Positions 1-6,452 are shown, counted from the stretch's first letter. The stretch: 11,917 nucleotides of DNA from an uncultured Janibacter sp. (GCA_946222495.1 CAMICF010000080.1:1-11917); one strand, 5' to 3'. Notes: generated from the letters alone by a model not told the origin. Program-made: numbers and translations.

Positions 1-1
1 A

Positions 2-103
2 GTCGTCACTCACGCCACCGCCGCCGTGGACCTCATCGCCGACCTCGCGCCCGCGCTGCAGAAGGCCCGTTCCCTCACCACGGACGCCTTCGCCGGCTAC
101 TGA
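2..103 (+). CDS. C-terminal tail of an unrecognised protein
   Basis: An open frame enters from the left edge and ends at TGA 101-103, giving the last 33 residues of a protein. The tail reads as a plausible amphipathic helix (…AAVDLIADLAPALQKA…) and ends TDAFAGY. Third codon positions are almost all G or C, as in real genes of this DNA. I do not recognise the family. In actinobacterial fab clusters the gene before fabH is normally fabD, but this tail does not resemble the usual end of FabD. It sits about 50 bases before the first recognisable FabH residue, so no intact fabH fits between. It could be a neighbour brought in by a deletion or rearrangement, or an assembly join. Confidence 0.4.
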   Translation, partial: VVTHATAAVDLIADLAPALQKARSLTTDAFAGY

Positions 104-153
104 CGCGGATCCTCTTCCCTTCCCTCCATCCGGGGCGTGCGACGCCTGCACGA

Positions 154-315
154 GCCCGCGACATCCGCACGACGGCCAACACCTCCGCGGCCTCCATCCC
201 CCTCGCGATGGATCGGATGATCCGCGAGGGCGAGGTCGACAGCGGCGGGCTCGCCCTGCAGATCGGCTTCGGCGCCGGGCTCGTCTGGGCCGCCCAGGTC
301 GTGACGATCCCCTGA
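154..315 (+). pseudogene. fabH: 3' remnant of fabH (beta-ketoacyl-ACP synthase III)
   Basis: FabH condenses acyl-CoA with malonyl-ACP to start fatty acid chains. The frame ending at TGA 313-315 gives about 53 residues that match the FabH C-terminus: DIRTTANTSAASIPLAMDRM (160-219), containing the NTSAAS loop with the catalytic Asn at 178-180, then a glycine-rich LQIGFGAGLVWAAQVVTIP end. The preceding stretch with the active-site His (PHQAN-type) and everything carrying the catalytic Cys are missing. The same frame stays open to base 1, but residues before about 154 do not look like FabH in any frame. Either fabH was truncated by a rearrangement or the left edge is misassembled. A full FabH needs about 320-340 residues, so this copy cannot be functional as it stands. 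An ATG at 208 is internal and not a credible start. Confidence 0.7.
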
Positions 316-326
316 GTTCACCCGCC

Positions 327-347
327 GGTCCGACGGGCACTCGGACC
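327..347 (+). other. Hairpin upstream of acpP
   Basis: A perfect 7-bp stem (GGTCCGA 327-333 pairing with TCGGACC 341-347) closes a 7-nt loop, 12 bases after the fabH stop. No T-run follows, so it is not a canonical terminator. It may be an RNA processing or stability element at the 5' side of the acpP message. Confidence 0.4.
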
Positions 348-388
348 ACCCACAGATCCAGCAGCACCCGACACACAAGGAGTACGAC

Positions 389-640
389 ATGGCCCACAGC
401 GACCAGGAGATCCTCGAAGGCCTCGCCGAGATCGTCTCGGAGGAGACCGGCGTCGACGCGGCCGAGGTGACCGCGGACAAGACCTTCACCGACGACCTCG
501 ACGTCGACTCGCTGTCGATGATGACGATCGCCGTCACCGCCGAGGAGAAGTTCGGGGCGAAGATCCCCGACGAGGAGGTCAAGAACCTCAAGACCGTCGG
601 TGACGCCGTCAGCTACATCAAGGCCAACCAGGCCGCCTGA
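389..640 (+). CDS. acpP: Acyl carrier protein
   Basis: This 83-residue acidic protein is the carrier that holds the growing acyl chain as a thioester in the cytoplasmic type II fatty acid synthase. The phosphopantetheine attachment serine is Ser41 within DDLDVDSLSMM, the classic DSL signature, with helix II following (TIAVTAEEKFGAKIPDEE). Length and charge are normal for AcpP. The ATG at 389 is preceded by a strong AAGGAG (377-382) at good spacing. It lies between the fabH remnant and fabF, the standard actinobacterial order. Hairpins sit on both sides (327-347 and 648-680), which could give acpP a separate or more stable transcript, fitting the much higher amount of AcpP that cells need compared with the enzymes. 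Confidence 0.97.
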   Translation: MAHSDQEILEGLAEIVSEETGVDAAEVTADKTFTDDLDVDSLSMMTIAVTAEEKFGAKIPDEEVKNLKTVGDAVSYIKANQAA

Positions 641-647
641 GTCGGCG

Positions 648-680
648 GGGTCCCCCTTCCTCACGAGGGAAGGGGGACCC
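648..680 (+). terminator. acpP-fabF intergenic hairpin (partial terminator or stability element)
   Basis: A perfect 13-bp stem (GGGTCCCCCTTCC 648-660 pairing with GGAAGGGGGACCC 668-680) with a 7-nt loop begins 8 bases after the acpP stop. The bases after it (ACCACTCCCC) are not T-rich, so full intrinsic termination is unlikely. A partial terminator or a 3' end protecting acpP mRNA while allowing some read-through into fabF is the better reading. Confidence 0.6.
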
Positions 681-716
681 ACCACTCCCCTCGCACCCGC
701 ACCGACAGGAGCTTCC

Positions 717-1967
717 ATGACCACCTCCCGGCCCACCGTCGTCGTCACCGGCCTCGGCGCCACGACCCCGCTCGGCGGCACCGCCGAGGAGACCTGGCAG
801 GCGGCCCTCGCCGGTCGCTCCGGAGCCAGCGCCCTCGATGCCGGCTGGGTCGAGGAGTTCGAGCTCCCGGTGACCTTCGCCGCGCAGCTGACCACCCCCG
901 TCGCCGAGGTCCTCAAGAAGGTCGAGACCAAGCGGCTCGACCCCTTCGCCCAGTACGCGCTCGTCGCCGCCCGTGAGGCGTGGCAGAACGCCGGCGCCCC
1001 CGAGGTGGACCCGGAGCGGCTCGCCAGCTCGGTCGGCACCGGGATCGGCGGCGTCCAGACGCTGCTCACGGCGTGGGAGGCCCTGCGCACCAAGGGCCCC
1101 CGTCGCGTGTACCCCCTCTCGATCCCCATGCTCATGCCCAACTCCGCGGCCGGGACGGTCTCGCTGGAGTTCGGTGCCCGGGCCGGCGCGCACACCCTCG
1201 TCTCCGCCTGCTCCTCCGGCGCCGAGTCGATCGGCTACGGCGCACACCTCATCCGCGAGGGCCTGGCGGACGTCGTCATCGCCGGAGGCTCCGAGGCCTC
1301 GATCCACCCGCTGCCCATCGCGGGCTTCGCCTCGATGCAGGCGCTCTCCACCCGCAACGACTCTCCCGAGACGGCCTCGCGCCCCTACGACACGGACCGC
1401 GACGGGTTCCTCCTCGGCGAGGGCGGCGCGATCCTCGTCCTCGAGTCCGAGGAGCACGCGAAGGCCCGCGGGGCGAACATCATCTGCACCCTCGCCGGCT
1501 ACGGCGTCAGCGCCGACTCGCACCACATCGCCGCCCCCGAGCCCGAGGGCGCCGGCGCGTCGCGGGCCATGGCCGATGCCGTGCGTGACGCCGGCGCCAC
1601 CCCGGCCGAGCTCAGCCACATCAACGCCCACGCGACGTCGACCCCCGTCGGGGACGTCGCCGAGGTCGCCGCCGTCCGACGGGCCTTCGGGGCCGACGCG
1701 GACCACATGGCGGTGAGCGGGACGAAGTCGATGACCGGCCACCTCCTCGGTGCCGCCGGTGCGCTCGAGGCGGTCTTCTCGGCGCAGGCCATCCGCGACC
1801 GGGTCGCCCCGCCGACGATCAACATCGAGAACCTCGACCCCGCCGTCGACCTCGACATCGTGCGGGACACCCCGCGGCAGCTCGCCCAGGACGGCGACCT
1901 GCTCGTCCTGGACAACTCCTTCGGCTTCGGCGGTCACAACGTCGCCCTCGCCTTCGGGAGCTACTGA
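717..1967 (+). CDS. fabF: Beta-ketoacyl-ACP synthase II (FabF/KasA type)
   Basis: This 416-residue condensing enzyme elongates acyl-ACP with malonyl-ACP. The Cys-His-His triad is intact: Cys165 in VSACSSGAES, His305 in HINAHATSTPVGD and His342 in GTKSMTGHLLGAAGA, with the NSFGFGGHN motif near the C-terminus. These positions and the length agree closely with E. coli FabF (Cys163, His303, His340). The N-terminus VVVTGLGATTPLG is typical. I chose ATG 717 because AGGAG lies at 707-711; the longer frame from 600 would overlap acpP and run through the intergenic hairpin. The stop overlaps the next start (TGATG, 1965-1969), indicating translational coupling with accD. Confidence 0.96.
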   Translation: MTTSRPTVVVTGLGATTPLGGTAEETWQAALAGRSGASALDAGWVEEFELPVTFAAQLTTPVAEVLKKVETKRLDPFAQYALVAAREAWQNAGAPEVDPERLASSVGTGIGGVQTLLTAWEALRTKGPRRVYPLSIPMLMPNSAAGTVSLEFGARAGAHTLVSACSSGAESIGYGAHLIREGLADVVIAGGSEASIHPLPIAGFASMQALSTRNDSPETASRPYDTDRDGFLLGEGGAILVLESEEHAKARGANIICTLAGYGVSADSHHIAAPEPEGAGASRAMADAVRDAGATPAELSHINAHATSTPVGDVAEVAAVRRAFGADADHMAVSGTKSMTGHLLGAAGALEAVFSAQAIRDRVAPPTINIENLDPAVDLDIVRDTPRQLAQDGDLLVLDNSFGFGGHNVALAFGSY

Positions 1968-3403
1968 TGGTCCACCAGCCCAACGCCGCCTCCGCCGCCG
2001 TCTCGCGCACGAAGCTCCCGCGCGAGGAGGACCCGCGCAACCCGAACCACCGCCTGGCCGCGTTCTTCGACGAGGGCTCGCTCCAGCTCATCACCGCCGA
2101 CGACGACTCCGGCGTGCTCGCCGCGACGGGCACGGTCGGGGGGAAGCCGGTCGTGGCCTTCGCCTCGGACGCGACGATCATGGGCGGCGCGATGGGCGTC
2201 GCCGGGTGCAAGGCGATCATCGTCGCCTACGAGCGCGCCCTGGCCGACGAGGTGCCGGTCGTCGGTCTGTGGCACTCCGGCGGGGCCCGGCTCCCCGAGG
2301 GCGTCGTCTCCCTGCACGCGGTCGGCGAGGTCTTCGCCATCATGACCCGCGCCTCCGGGACCATCCCGCAGATCTCCATCGTCATCGGCGCCGCAGCGGG
2401 CGGCGCCGCCTACGGTCCGGCACTCACCGACATCGTCATCCTCGCCCCGGAGGGGCGGATCTTCGTCACCGGGCCGGACGTCGTCCGCTCGGTCACGGGT
2501 GAGGACGTCGACGCCCTTCGCCTCGGTGGCCCCGAGCCGCACGGCCGTCGCTCCGGTGTCGTCCACGTGCTCGCCGAGTCCATCGACGACGCCTTCACCC
2601 GCGCCGGGACCCTGTGCGAGCTGCTGTCGGACCAGGGGGACTGCGACGTCTCCGGCATCACCGACGTCGACCTCGCCGAGCAGCTGCCCCAGAGCGCGAA
2701 GCGCGCCTACGACGTCCACCCGCTCGTCGAGATGCTCCTCGACGCCGGCCCCACGCAGGAGCTGCACGCGCGCTGGGCCCCCAACATCGTCACGACCCTC
2801 GGCCGGCTCGGTGGGCGCACCGTCGGCGTCGTCGCCAACAACCCCATGCGCCTGGGTGGCTGCCTCGACTCCTCGTCCGCGGAGAAGGCCGCCCGCTTCG
2901 TGCGGATGTGCGATGCCTTCGGCGTGCCGCTCGTCGTGCTCGTCGACGTCCCCGGGTACCTGCCCGGCGTCGGCCAGGAGTGGGACGGTGTCGTCCGCAG
3001 GGGGGCGAAGCTCCTCCACGCCTTCGCGGAGGCCGTCGTGCCCCGCGTGACCATCGTGACGCGCAAGACCTATGGCGGCGCCTACATCGCGATGAACTCC
3101 CGCTCGCTCGGGGCGACGAAGGTCTTCGCCTGGCCGGACGCCCACGTCGCCGTCATGGGCTCGGTCGCGGCCATCCGCATCCTCCACCGGCGGCGTCTCG
3201 CCGAGGTGGACGAGTCCGAGCGCGCGGAGGTCGAGCAGCAGCTCGCCGACGAGCACGACCGTCTCTCCGGCGGCCTGCAGCGGGCCGTGGAGATCGGCGT
3301 CGTCGACGAGATCGTCGAGCCGAGCGTCACCCGGTCCGCGGTGGGCGCGGCCCTCGCCGAGGCCCCGGCCATGCGCGGGAGGCACGGCAACATCCCGCTG
3401 TGA
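1967..3403 (+). CDS. accD: Acyl-CoA carboxylase beta subunit (carboxyltransferase, AccD6-like)
   Basis: This 478-residue carboxyltransferase moves the carboxyl group from carboxybiotin on the alpha subunit to acetyl- or propionyl-CoA, giving malonyl- or methylmalonyl-CoA. N-terminal half: oxyanion-hole motifs HSGGARLPEG (residues 103-112) and GAAAGGAAYGPALTD (141-155). C-terminal half: DVPGYLPGVGQEWDGVV and KTYGGAYIAMNSRSLGA. The residue after GGAY is Ile374; in characterised Streptomyces enzymes Asp here favours propionyl-CoA and Ile marks the acetyl-CoA carboxylase type, so malonyl-CoA supply is the likely job. Length and position after the beta-ketoacyl synthase resemble mycobacterial AccD6 after KasA/KasB. 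No biotin carboxylase alpha subunit lies in this block, so the partner is elsewhere. Start ATG 1967 overlaps the fabF stop. Confidence 0.93.
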   Translation: MVHQPNAASAAVSRTKLPREEDPRNPNHRLAAFFDEGSLQLITADDDSGVLAATGTVGGKPVVAFASDATIMGGAMGVAGCKAIIVAYERALADEVPVVGLWHSGGARLPEGVVSLHAVGEVFAIMTRASGTIPQISIVIGAAAGGAAYGPALTDIVILAPEGRIFVTGPDVVRSVTGEDVDALRLGGPEPHGRRSGVVHVLAESIDDAFTRAGTLCELLSDQGDCDVSGITDVDLAEQLPQSAKRAYDVHPLVEMLLDAGPTQELHARWAPNIVTTLGRLGGRTVGVVANNPMRLGGCLDSSSAEKAARFVRMCDAFGVPLVVLVDVPGYLPGVGQEWDGVVRRGAKLLHAFAEAVVPRVTIVTRKTYGGAYIAMNSRSLGATKVFAWPDAHVAVMGSVAAIRILHRRRLAEVDESERAEVEQQLADEHDRLSGGLQRAVEIGVVDEIVEPSVTRSAVGAALAEAPAMRGRHGNIPL

Positions 3404-3417
3404 CCTGCTTTCGGGCA

Positions 3418-3463
3418 TGACGAAGGGGGCTGCGCCAAGGAGGTCGCGCAGCCCCCTTCGTCA
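3418..3463. terminator. Bidirectional terminator between accD and the DUF3145 gene
   Basis: A perfect 18-bp stem (TGACGAAGGGGGCTGCGC 3418-3435 with its complement at 3446-3463) and a 10-nt loop sit 14 bases after the accD stop and 21 bases before the 3' end of the convergent gene. There is no clear T-run, usual for high-GC actinobacterial terminators. The symmetry and position suit termination from both sides. Confidence 0.85.
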
Positions 3464-3484
3464 CGGGGCGGGGTGAGCCTGAGC

Positions 3485-3997
3485 TCAGCCCACCTTGTGC
3501 AGCCAGCGGACCGGCGCGCCGTCGCCGGCGTGGCGGAAGGGCTCGAGCTCGGCGTCCCAGGGCTCGCCGAGGAGCTCGCCGAGCATGTCCTCGACGGCCT
3601 CACCGGCCCCCTGGGCCAAGGTGATGACCTCGCGGAGACGGTTTTCGTGGAGGACGACGTCGCCGGAGGCGGAGATCGTCGCGTGGTGGATGCCGAGGGT
3701 CGGGGTGTGGCTCCAGCGGGAGCCGTCGAGACCGGGAGTCGGCTCCTCGGTCACCTCGTACCGCACGCCCTCCCAGCCACGGAGGGCGGAGGCAAGCTTC
3801 GCCCCCGTGCCCGGGTCTCCCGTCCAGGAGAACTCGGCACGCTTGAGCGACCGGCCGAGCGGCTGCTCGATCCAGTCAAGGGTCACGGACTGATCCAGAA
3901 CGGCCTCCAACGCCCACGTGATGTGGGGGCAGAACGCCGTCGGGGTGCTGTGGATGAACACCACACCACGGGTACTGATGCGCTTTCCTGCAGACAT
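3485..3997 (-). CDS. DUF3145 domain protein
   Basis: The 170-residue product matches, from memory of the family, the actinobacterial DUF3145 proteins. Landmarks are STRGVVFIHSTPTAFCPHITWAL near the N-terminus, LDWIEQP, AEFSWTGDPGTGAKLASALRGW in the middle, TPTLGIHHATISASGDVVL, and the C-terminal WDAELEPFRHAGDGAPVRWLHKV. The ATG at 3997 is chosen because a near-perfect AAGGAGG (4004-4010) lies 6 nt upstream; a longer frame to 4120 has non-family residues. No signal peptide or membrane segment is visible, so it is probably cytoplasmic. Its biochemical function is unknown. The recurring position beside the fab operon hints at a link to lipid metabolism, which is inference. It converges on accD through a shared terminator. 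Confidence 0.9.
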   Translation of the reverse strand: MSAGKRISTRGVVFIHSTPTAFCPHITWALEAVLDQSVTLDWIEQPLGRSLKRAEFSWTGDPGTGAKLASALRGWEGVRYEVTEEPTPGLDGSRWSHTPTLGIHHATISASGDVVLHENRLREVITLAQGAGEAVEDMLGELLGEPWDAELEPFRHAGDGAPVRWLHKVG

Positions 3998-4223
3998 CCT
4001 GATCCTCCTTGAGTGCGGTGGACGTCTTCCCCAACGCCATGCACTCTCTGCGGGATCGAACGGCTGCTGCGCGCGTGTCGCGGTGTGCTGCTCGTGCGGT
4101 ATGTGGTTTTCTGCGGCCATTCTGCCCCATGGATCACAGGAGCACCAGCCCTCACTGGAGCACCTTCCTTCCCAGGACTCGCATCGGGCACACCAGGTCT
4201 TCCGCAGGGCAGGGATCTCGCTC

Positions 4224-4229
4224 TATGAT
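4224..4229 (+). promoter_or_regulatory. Candidate -10 element for the secreted-protein gene
   Basis: TATGAT matches the actinobacterial TANNNT -10 pattern and lies 62 bases before the ATG at 4292, which would give a leader of roughly 55 nt. I see no convincing -35 at the expected distance. The rest of the divergent region 3998-4291 holds no gene I can support; by eye it looks somewhat less GC-rich than the coding regions around it. Confidence 0.35.
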
Positions 4230-4291
4230 CTGGAACCGCCGGGGGGTATCTCCTCTCGGACTCTCCCTTCTCATCTTCTCCGAGGTCTCCC

Positions 4292-4951
4292 ATGCTCAAG
4301 CGCATCGCGGCGGTCGCCGTCGTCTCCCTCGTCCCGCTCACCGTGGCCTCGGCCCCGGCTGACGCCGCTGGCTCCTGCGGCGTCTCGGTCCCGAGCAAGG
4401 TCTCGGTCTACAGCCCGTACCGGACGGTGACGGCCTCGTTCAGCAAGGGCTGCAGCAACGCCGAGTCGGCGTGGTGGAGCGTCGTGCACCCCACGCAGGG
4501 CCCCTTCGAGGTCTTCGACTACGAGGGCCGGTACAGCCAGAGCGCCGAGTGGTACGACTGGAACCCCACCGGGACGTACTCGGTTCGCCCTGGTGGCGCG
4601 TACGACCACAACTGGAACGGCATGACGCAGAACTCCCCGAAGATGACGGTCAAGCTCGGCTCGCGCATGTCCGGCAGCAGCTCGCGCGCGGGCCGGTACG
4701 TCACCGTCAAGGGCACGGCGACGCGCTACTCCCCCTACGCCGGCACCTACCGCGCCTGGTCGGGCGCCAAGGTCAGCCTGCGCCAGAAGTCCTGCTCCTC
4801 CTGCTCGTGGAAGTGGGTCAAGTCCGGCACGACCAACCGCTACGGCCGGGTGTCGATCAAGACCTACGCGTCCACCTCGCGCTACTGGCAGATCGCCACC
4901 ACGGACTCCTCGACCACGTGGGGCAAGGCCTCCAGCACGCTCAGGCGCTGA
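4292..4951 (+). CDS. Secreted protein with two cysteine pairs, unknown function
   Basis: The 219-residue product begins with a clear Sec signal peptide: MLKR, a hydrophobic core (IAAVAVVSLVPLTVA), and an ADA site, so cleavage after residue 25 is likely. The mature part has two regions. Residues 26-120 are rich in aromatic residues (WWS, YDWNPTGTY, HNWNG) with Cys29 and Cys54. Residues 122-219 look like a beta-sandwich repeat common in actinobacterial secreted proteins (VTVKGTATRYSP…GAKVSLRQKS…WKWVKSGTTNRYGRVSIKTYAS..YWQIATT), with a CSSC pair at 168/171. The mature chain is basic and rich in Ser, Tyr and Trp. Both cysteine pairs could form disulfides outside the cell. No catalytic motif or sorting signal is visible. 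A GAGGT ribosome site lies at 4282-4286. It may bind cell wall or surface polymers, but that is a guess. Confidence 0.85.
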   Translation: MLKRIAAVAVVSLVPLTVASAPADAAGSCGVSVPSKVSVYSPYRTVTASFSKGCSNAESAWWSVVHPTQGPFEVFDYEGRYSQSAEWYDWNPTGTYSVRPGGAYDHNWNGMTQNSPKMTVKLGSRMSGSSSRAGRYVTVKGTATRYSPYAGTYRAWSGAKVSLRQKSCSSCSWKWVKSGTTNRYGRVSIKTYASTSRYWQIATTDSSTTWGKASSTLRR

Positions 4952-4973
4952 CGCCCGGCAGGAGGCCACGGGG

Positions 4974-4979
4974 TAGTGT
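4974..4979 (+). promoter_or_regulatory. Candidate -10 for the CAT tRNA
   Basis: TAGTGT fits TANNNT and is 21 bases before the tRNA 5' end, implying a short leader to be trimmed by RNase P. A CTGACG at 4948-4953 resembles a -35 but is 20 bases away, longer than ideal, so support is weak. Read-through from the secreted-protein gene is also possible. Confidence 0.35.
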
Positions 4980-5000
4980 CGCGCCGTTGCCCTCGGGCAC

Positions 5001-5074
5001 GGGGCGGTAGCTCAGTCGGTCAGAGCACCGGACTCATAATCCGTCGGTCCTGGGTTCAAGCCCCAGTCGCCCCA
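5001..5074 (+). tRNA. tRNA with CAT anticodon (elongator Met, or Ile2 if modified by TilS)
   Basis: A full 74-nt cloverleaf folds: acceptor GGGGCGG/TCGCCCC (last pair G-U), D stem GCTC/GAGC, anticodon stem CCGGA/TCCGT, loop CTCATAA with anticodon CAT, variable CGGTC, T stem CTGGG/CCCAG with loop TTCAAGC, and discriminator A at 5074. CCA is not encoded. It is not an initiator tRNA by eye, lacking the three G-C pairs that end the initiator anticodon stem. The top anticodon-stem pair 27-43 is C-U, a mismatch. A non-Watson-Crick 27-43 pair followed by GGTC recalls E. coli tRNA-Ile2, whose CAT is turned into lysidine-AU; elongator Met has the same loop, so the isotype is not settled by eye. Confidence 0.93.
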
Positions 5075-5086
5075 CGGACGAGCAGA

Positions 5087-5131
5087 CACGAGAAGCGCCC
5101 CCGACCGATTCGGTCGGGGGCGCTTCTCGTG
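5087..5131. terminator. Strong bidirectional terminator between the tRNA and the PAP2 gene
   Basis: A perfect 21-bp stem (5087-5107 pairing with 5111-5131) with a 3-nt ATT loop begins 12 bases after the tRNA and ends 17 bases before the 3' end of the convergent PAP2 gene. Its core is GAAGCGCCCCCGACCG and the complement. It can serve both transcription units. Confidence 0.9.
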
Positions 5132-5148
5132 GTGCGGAGGGTCTGGCG

Positions 5149-6237
5149 TCAGACGGTGGCGGCGCCGGTCGAGACCGTCTCACGCTCGACCTCGTCGTCC
5201 GGGGCGTCGACGTCGAGGACGGGCTCGTTGCGCATGTTCTTCATCCGCTCACGCGAGATGCCCGTCGCGCGGGCGCCGACCATGACGGACACCCAACCGA
5301 TCGCCATGCCGGCGATGTTGTCGACGACGTAGTGCCAGCCGAAGTAGATCGTCGCGAGGGAGGTGAGCACGAAGAAGGCCCACAGCCCGTAACGGATGGC
5401 GCGGTTGCGCACCGTGTAGTGGACGAAGAGCGCCGCAGCGAAGGTCACCGACACGTGGAGCGAGGCGAAGGCCGCGACACCGTGGATGGCGTCACTGGTC
5501 CCCGGGCTCGTGAGGAACTCCAGCCGGTTGTCGAGCAAGCCTTGTTGTAGTCCGGTGACGCTCGTCGTCGGCAGGTCCGCGTAGAGGTCGGGACGGGAGT
5601 AGATCGGGCCGACGGCCGGGATGAGGTAGTAGCTGACGACGCCGAGGACCCAGTTGAGGCAGAGCACGGTGGCGTACCAGGCGCCGACGGCCACGTCGCG
5701 GCTCAGGACGAGGAAGATGCCGAGGCTGACCGGCACGAGCGGCAGGTACGAGAGGTACACACCCGAGAGCACGACGGCCGCGATGTCCGTGCCGAGGACC
5801 GTGTGCAGCGCCACCGCGGGGTCGACCCCACCGAAGAACCAGCGGTCCATCGCGAGCAGCTGACGGTCGTAGAGGGTTCCGTCGCGGTAGACCGGGAGGA
5901 CGCTCTTGAGGTTGCGGTAGCCGACGTACGTGACGTAAAAAGTGGCCAGTCCGGTGAGGATGTAGAAGGCACGGCGCAGGTTCCACTCGTGCTTGACGAC
6001 CTCGGTGACACCGAGCTTGATGTGCCTCAGCCCGCGTCGGCGCACGGCAGCGATGAGGATGCCTGCGCTGGAGAGCAGCAGTGCCAGGAGTGGGAGCCGC
6101 ACATAGGCAGGCCCGAGGAACCCCTCGGGGTCCTTCAGCGGGATTCCGAGGCGGTGACTGCCGATGATCGCGGCGATGCCGATCATCGCCGAGACCGCGA
6201 CAGCACTGCTGTAGGGCCATCTCCTCACAAGTTGCAT
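5149..6237 (-). CDS. PAP2-family integral membrane phosphatase or phosphotransferase
   Basis: This 362-residue polytopic protein belongs to the PAP2 superfamily, nearest in style to the PAP2_3 (inositolphosphotransferase-like) branch. Signatures are IPAVGPIY (residues 206-213), FASLHVS with the active-site His261, and HYVVDNIAG with His302 and Asp306. About six to eight hydrophobic segments are visible, for example 11-27, 47-65, 152-178, 186-206, 283-299 and 305-322. Members act on lipid phosphates or lipid head groups at the membrane; the substrate here is not readable. The C-terminal 35 residues are charged and acidic and probably cytoplasmic. The frame extends to 6336, but ATG 6237 gives a normal KR-containing N-terminus before the first membrane segment, and the upstream residues look non-native. 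A possible promoter 6 nt before this ATG suggests a leaderless message. Confidence 0.85.
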   Translation of the reverse strand: MQLVRRWPYSSAVAVSAMIGIAAIIGSHRLGIPLKDPEGFLGPAYVRLPLLALLLSSAGILIAAVRRRGLRHIKLGVTEVVKHEWNLRRAFYILTGLATFYVTYVGYRNLKSVLPVYRDGTLYDRQLLAMDRWFFGGVDPAVALHTVLGTDIAAVVLSGVYLSYLPLVPVSLGIFLVLSRDVAVGAWYATVLCLNWVLGVVSYYLIPAVGPIYSRPDLYADLPTTSVTGLQQGLLDNRLEFLTSPGTSDAIHGVAAFASLHVSVTFAAALFVHYTVRNRAIRYGLWAFFVLTSLATIYFGWHYVVDNIAGMAIGWVSVMVGARATGISRERMKNMRNEPVLDVDAPDDEVERETVSTGAATV

Positions 6238-6243
6238 CCGCCA

Positions 6244-6273
6244 AGTATGGCGCGTTCGTGTCCAAAAGGTGAA
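6244..6273 (-). promoter_or_regulatory. Possible leaderless promoter of the PAP2 gene
   Basis: On the minus strand TTCACC (6268-6273, 4 of 6 to TTGACA) is followed after 18 bases by CATACT (6244-6249, 4 of 6 to TATAAT). The -10 ends 6 nt before the ATG at 6237, so transcription would begin at or beside the start codon. No good ribosome binding site is present. Confidence 0.3.
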
Positions 6274-6409
6274 CCTGACACACCTTCGAGGCCAACGCGA
6301 AGGCGGCCCGCCACAGCGAAGAGCCCATGCCCTCAACGCATCCCGGCCCTGTGTGACGTTCGTCGCAGGATCCCTGCCTGCCGTCCCAGGACCACTCGCA
6401 CCACGAAGA

Positions 6410-6445
6410 ACAGCGGCCGAAGTCCCGCAGGACTCCAGCCGCTGT
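6410..6445 (-). terminator. Two-step stem terminator after tRNA-Asn
   Basis: An outer 8-bp stem (ACAGCGGC 6410-6417 with GCCGCTGT 6438-6445) encloses an inner 5-bp stem (AGTCC 6421-6425 with GGACT 6430-6434), with 3-nt bulges on each side. It begins 7 bases beyond the tRNA-Asn 3' end, and on that strand is followed by TCTTC, mildly U-rich. The rest of the 6238-6452 gap holds no gene I can support. Confidence 0.55.
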
Positions 6446-6452
6446 CAGTGTG

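Noticed and set aside
104..153. Possible insertion-sequence end at the fabH break
   Set aside because: I find no terminal inverted repeat or target duplication at the junction, and the left partner lies outside the window, so a mobile element cannot be supported.
97..591. Minus-strand 164-codon frame over the fabH remnant and acpP
   Set aside because: It is antisense to acpP and has Arg/Gly low-complexity composition without recognisable motifs.
618..1937. Long minus-strand open frame of 439 codons opposite fabF
   Set aside because: It mirrors fabF; long antisense frames are expected where third positions are nearly all G or C. Its product is low-complexity Arg/Gly/Asp with no family features.
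1961..3418. 485-codon minus-strand frame opposite accD
   Set aside because: Antisense shadow of a clear carboxyltransferase gene, with repetitive Asp/Gly/Arg composition and no ribosome site.
4139..4164. Direct repeat GGAGCACC (4139-4146 and 4157-4164) upstream of the secreted-protein gene
   Set aside because: Two 8-base copies 18 apart can arise by chance and do not match a known operator.
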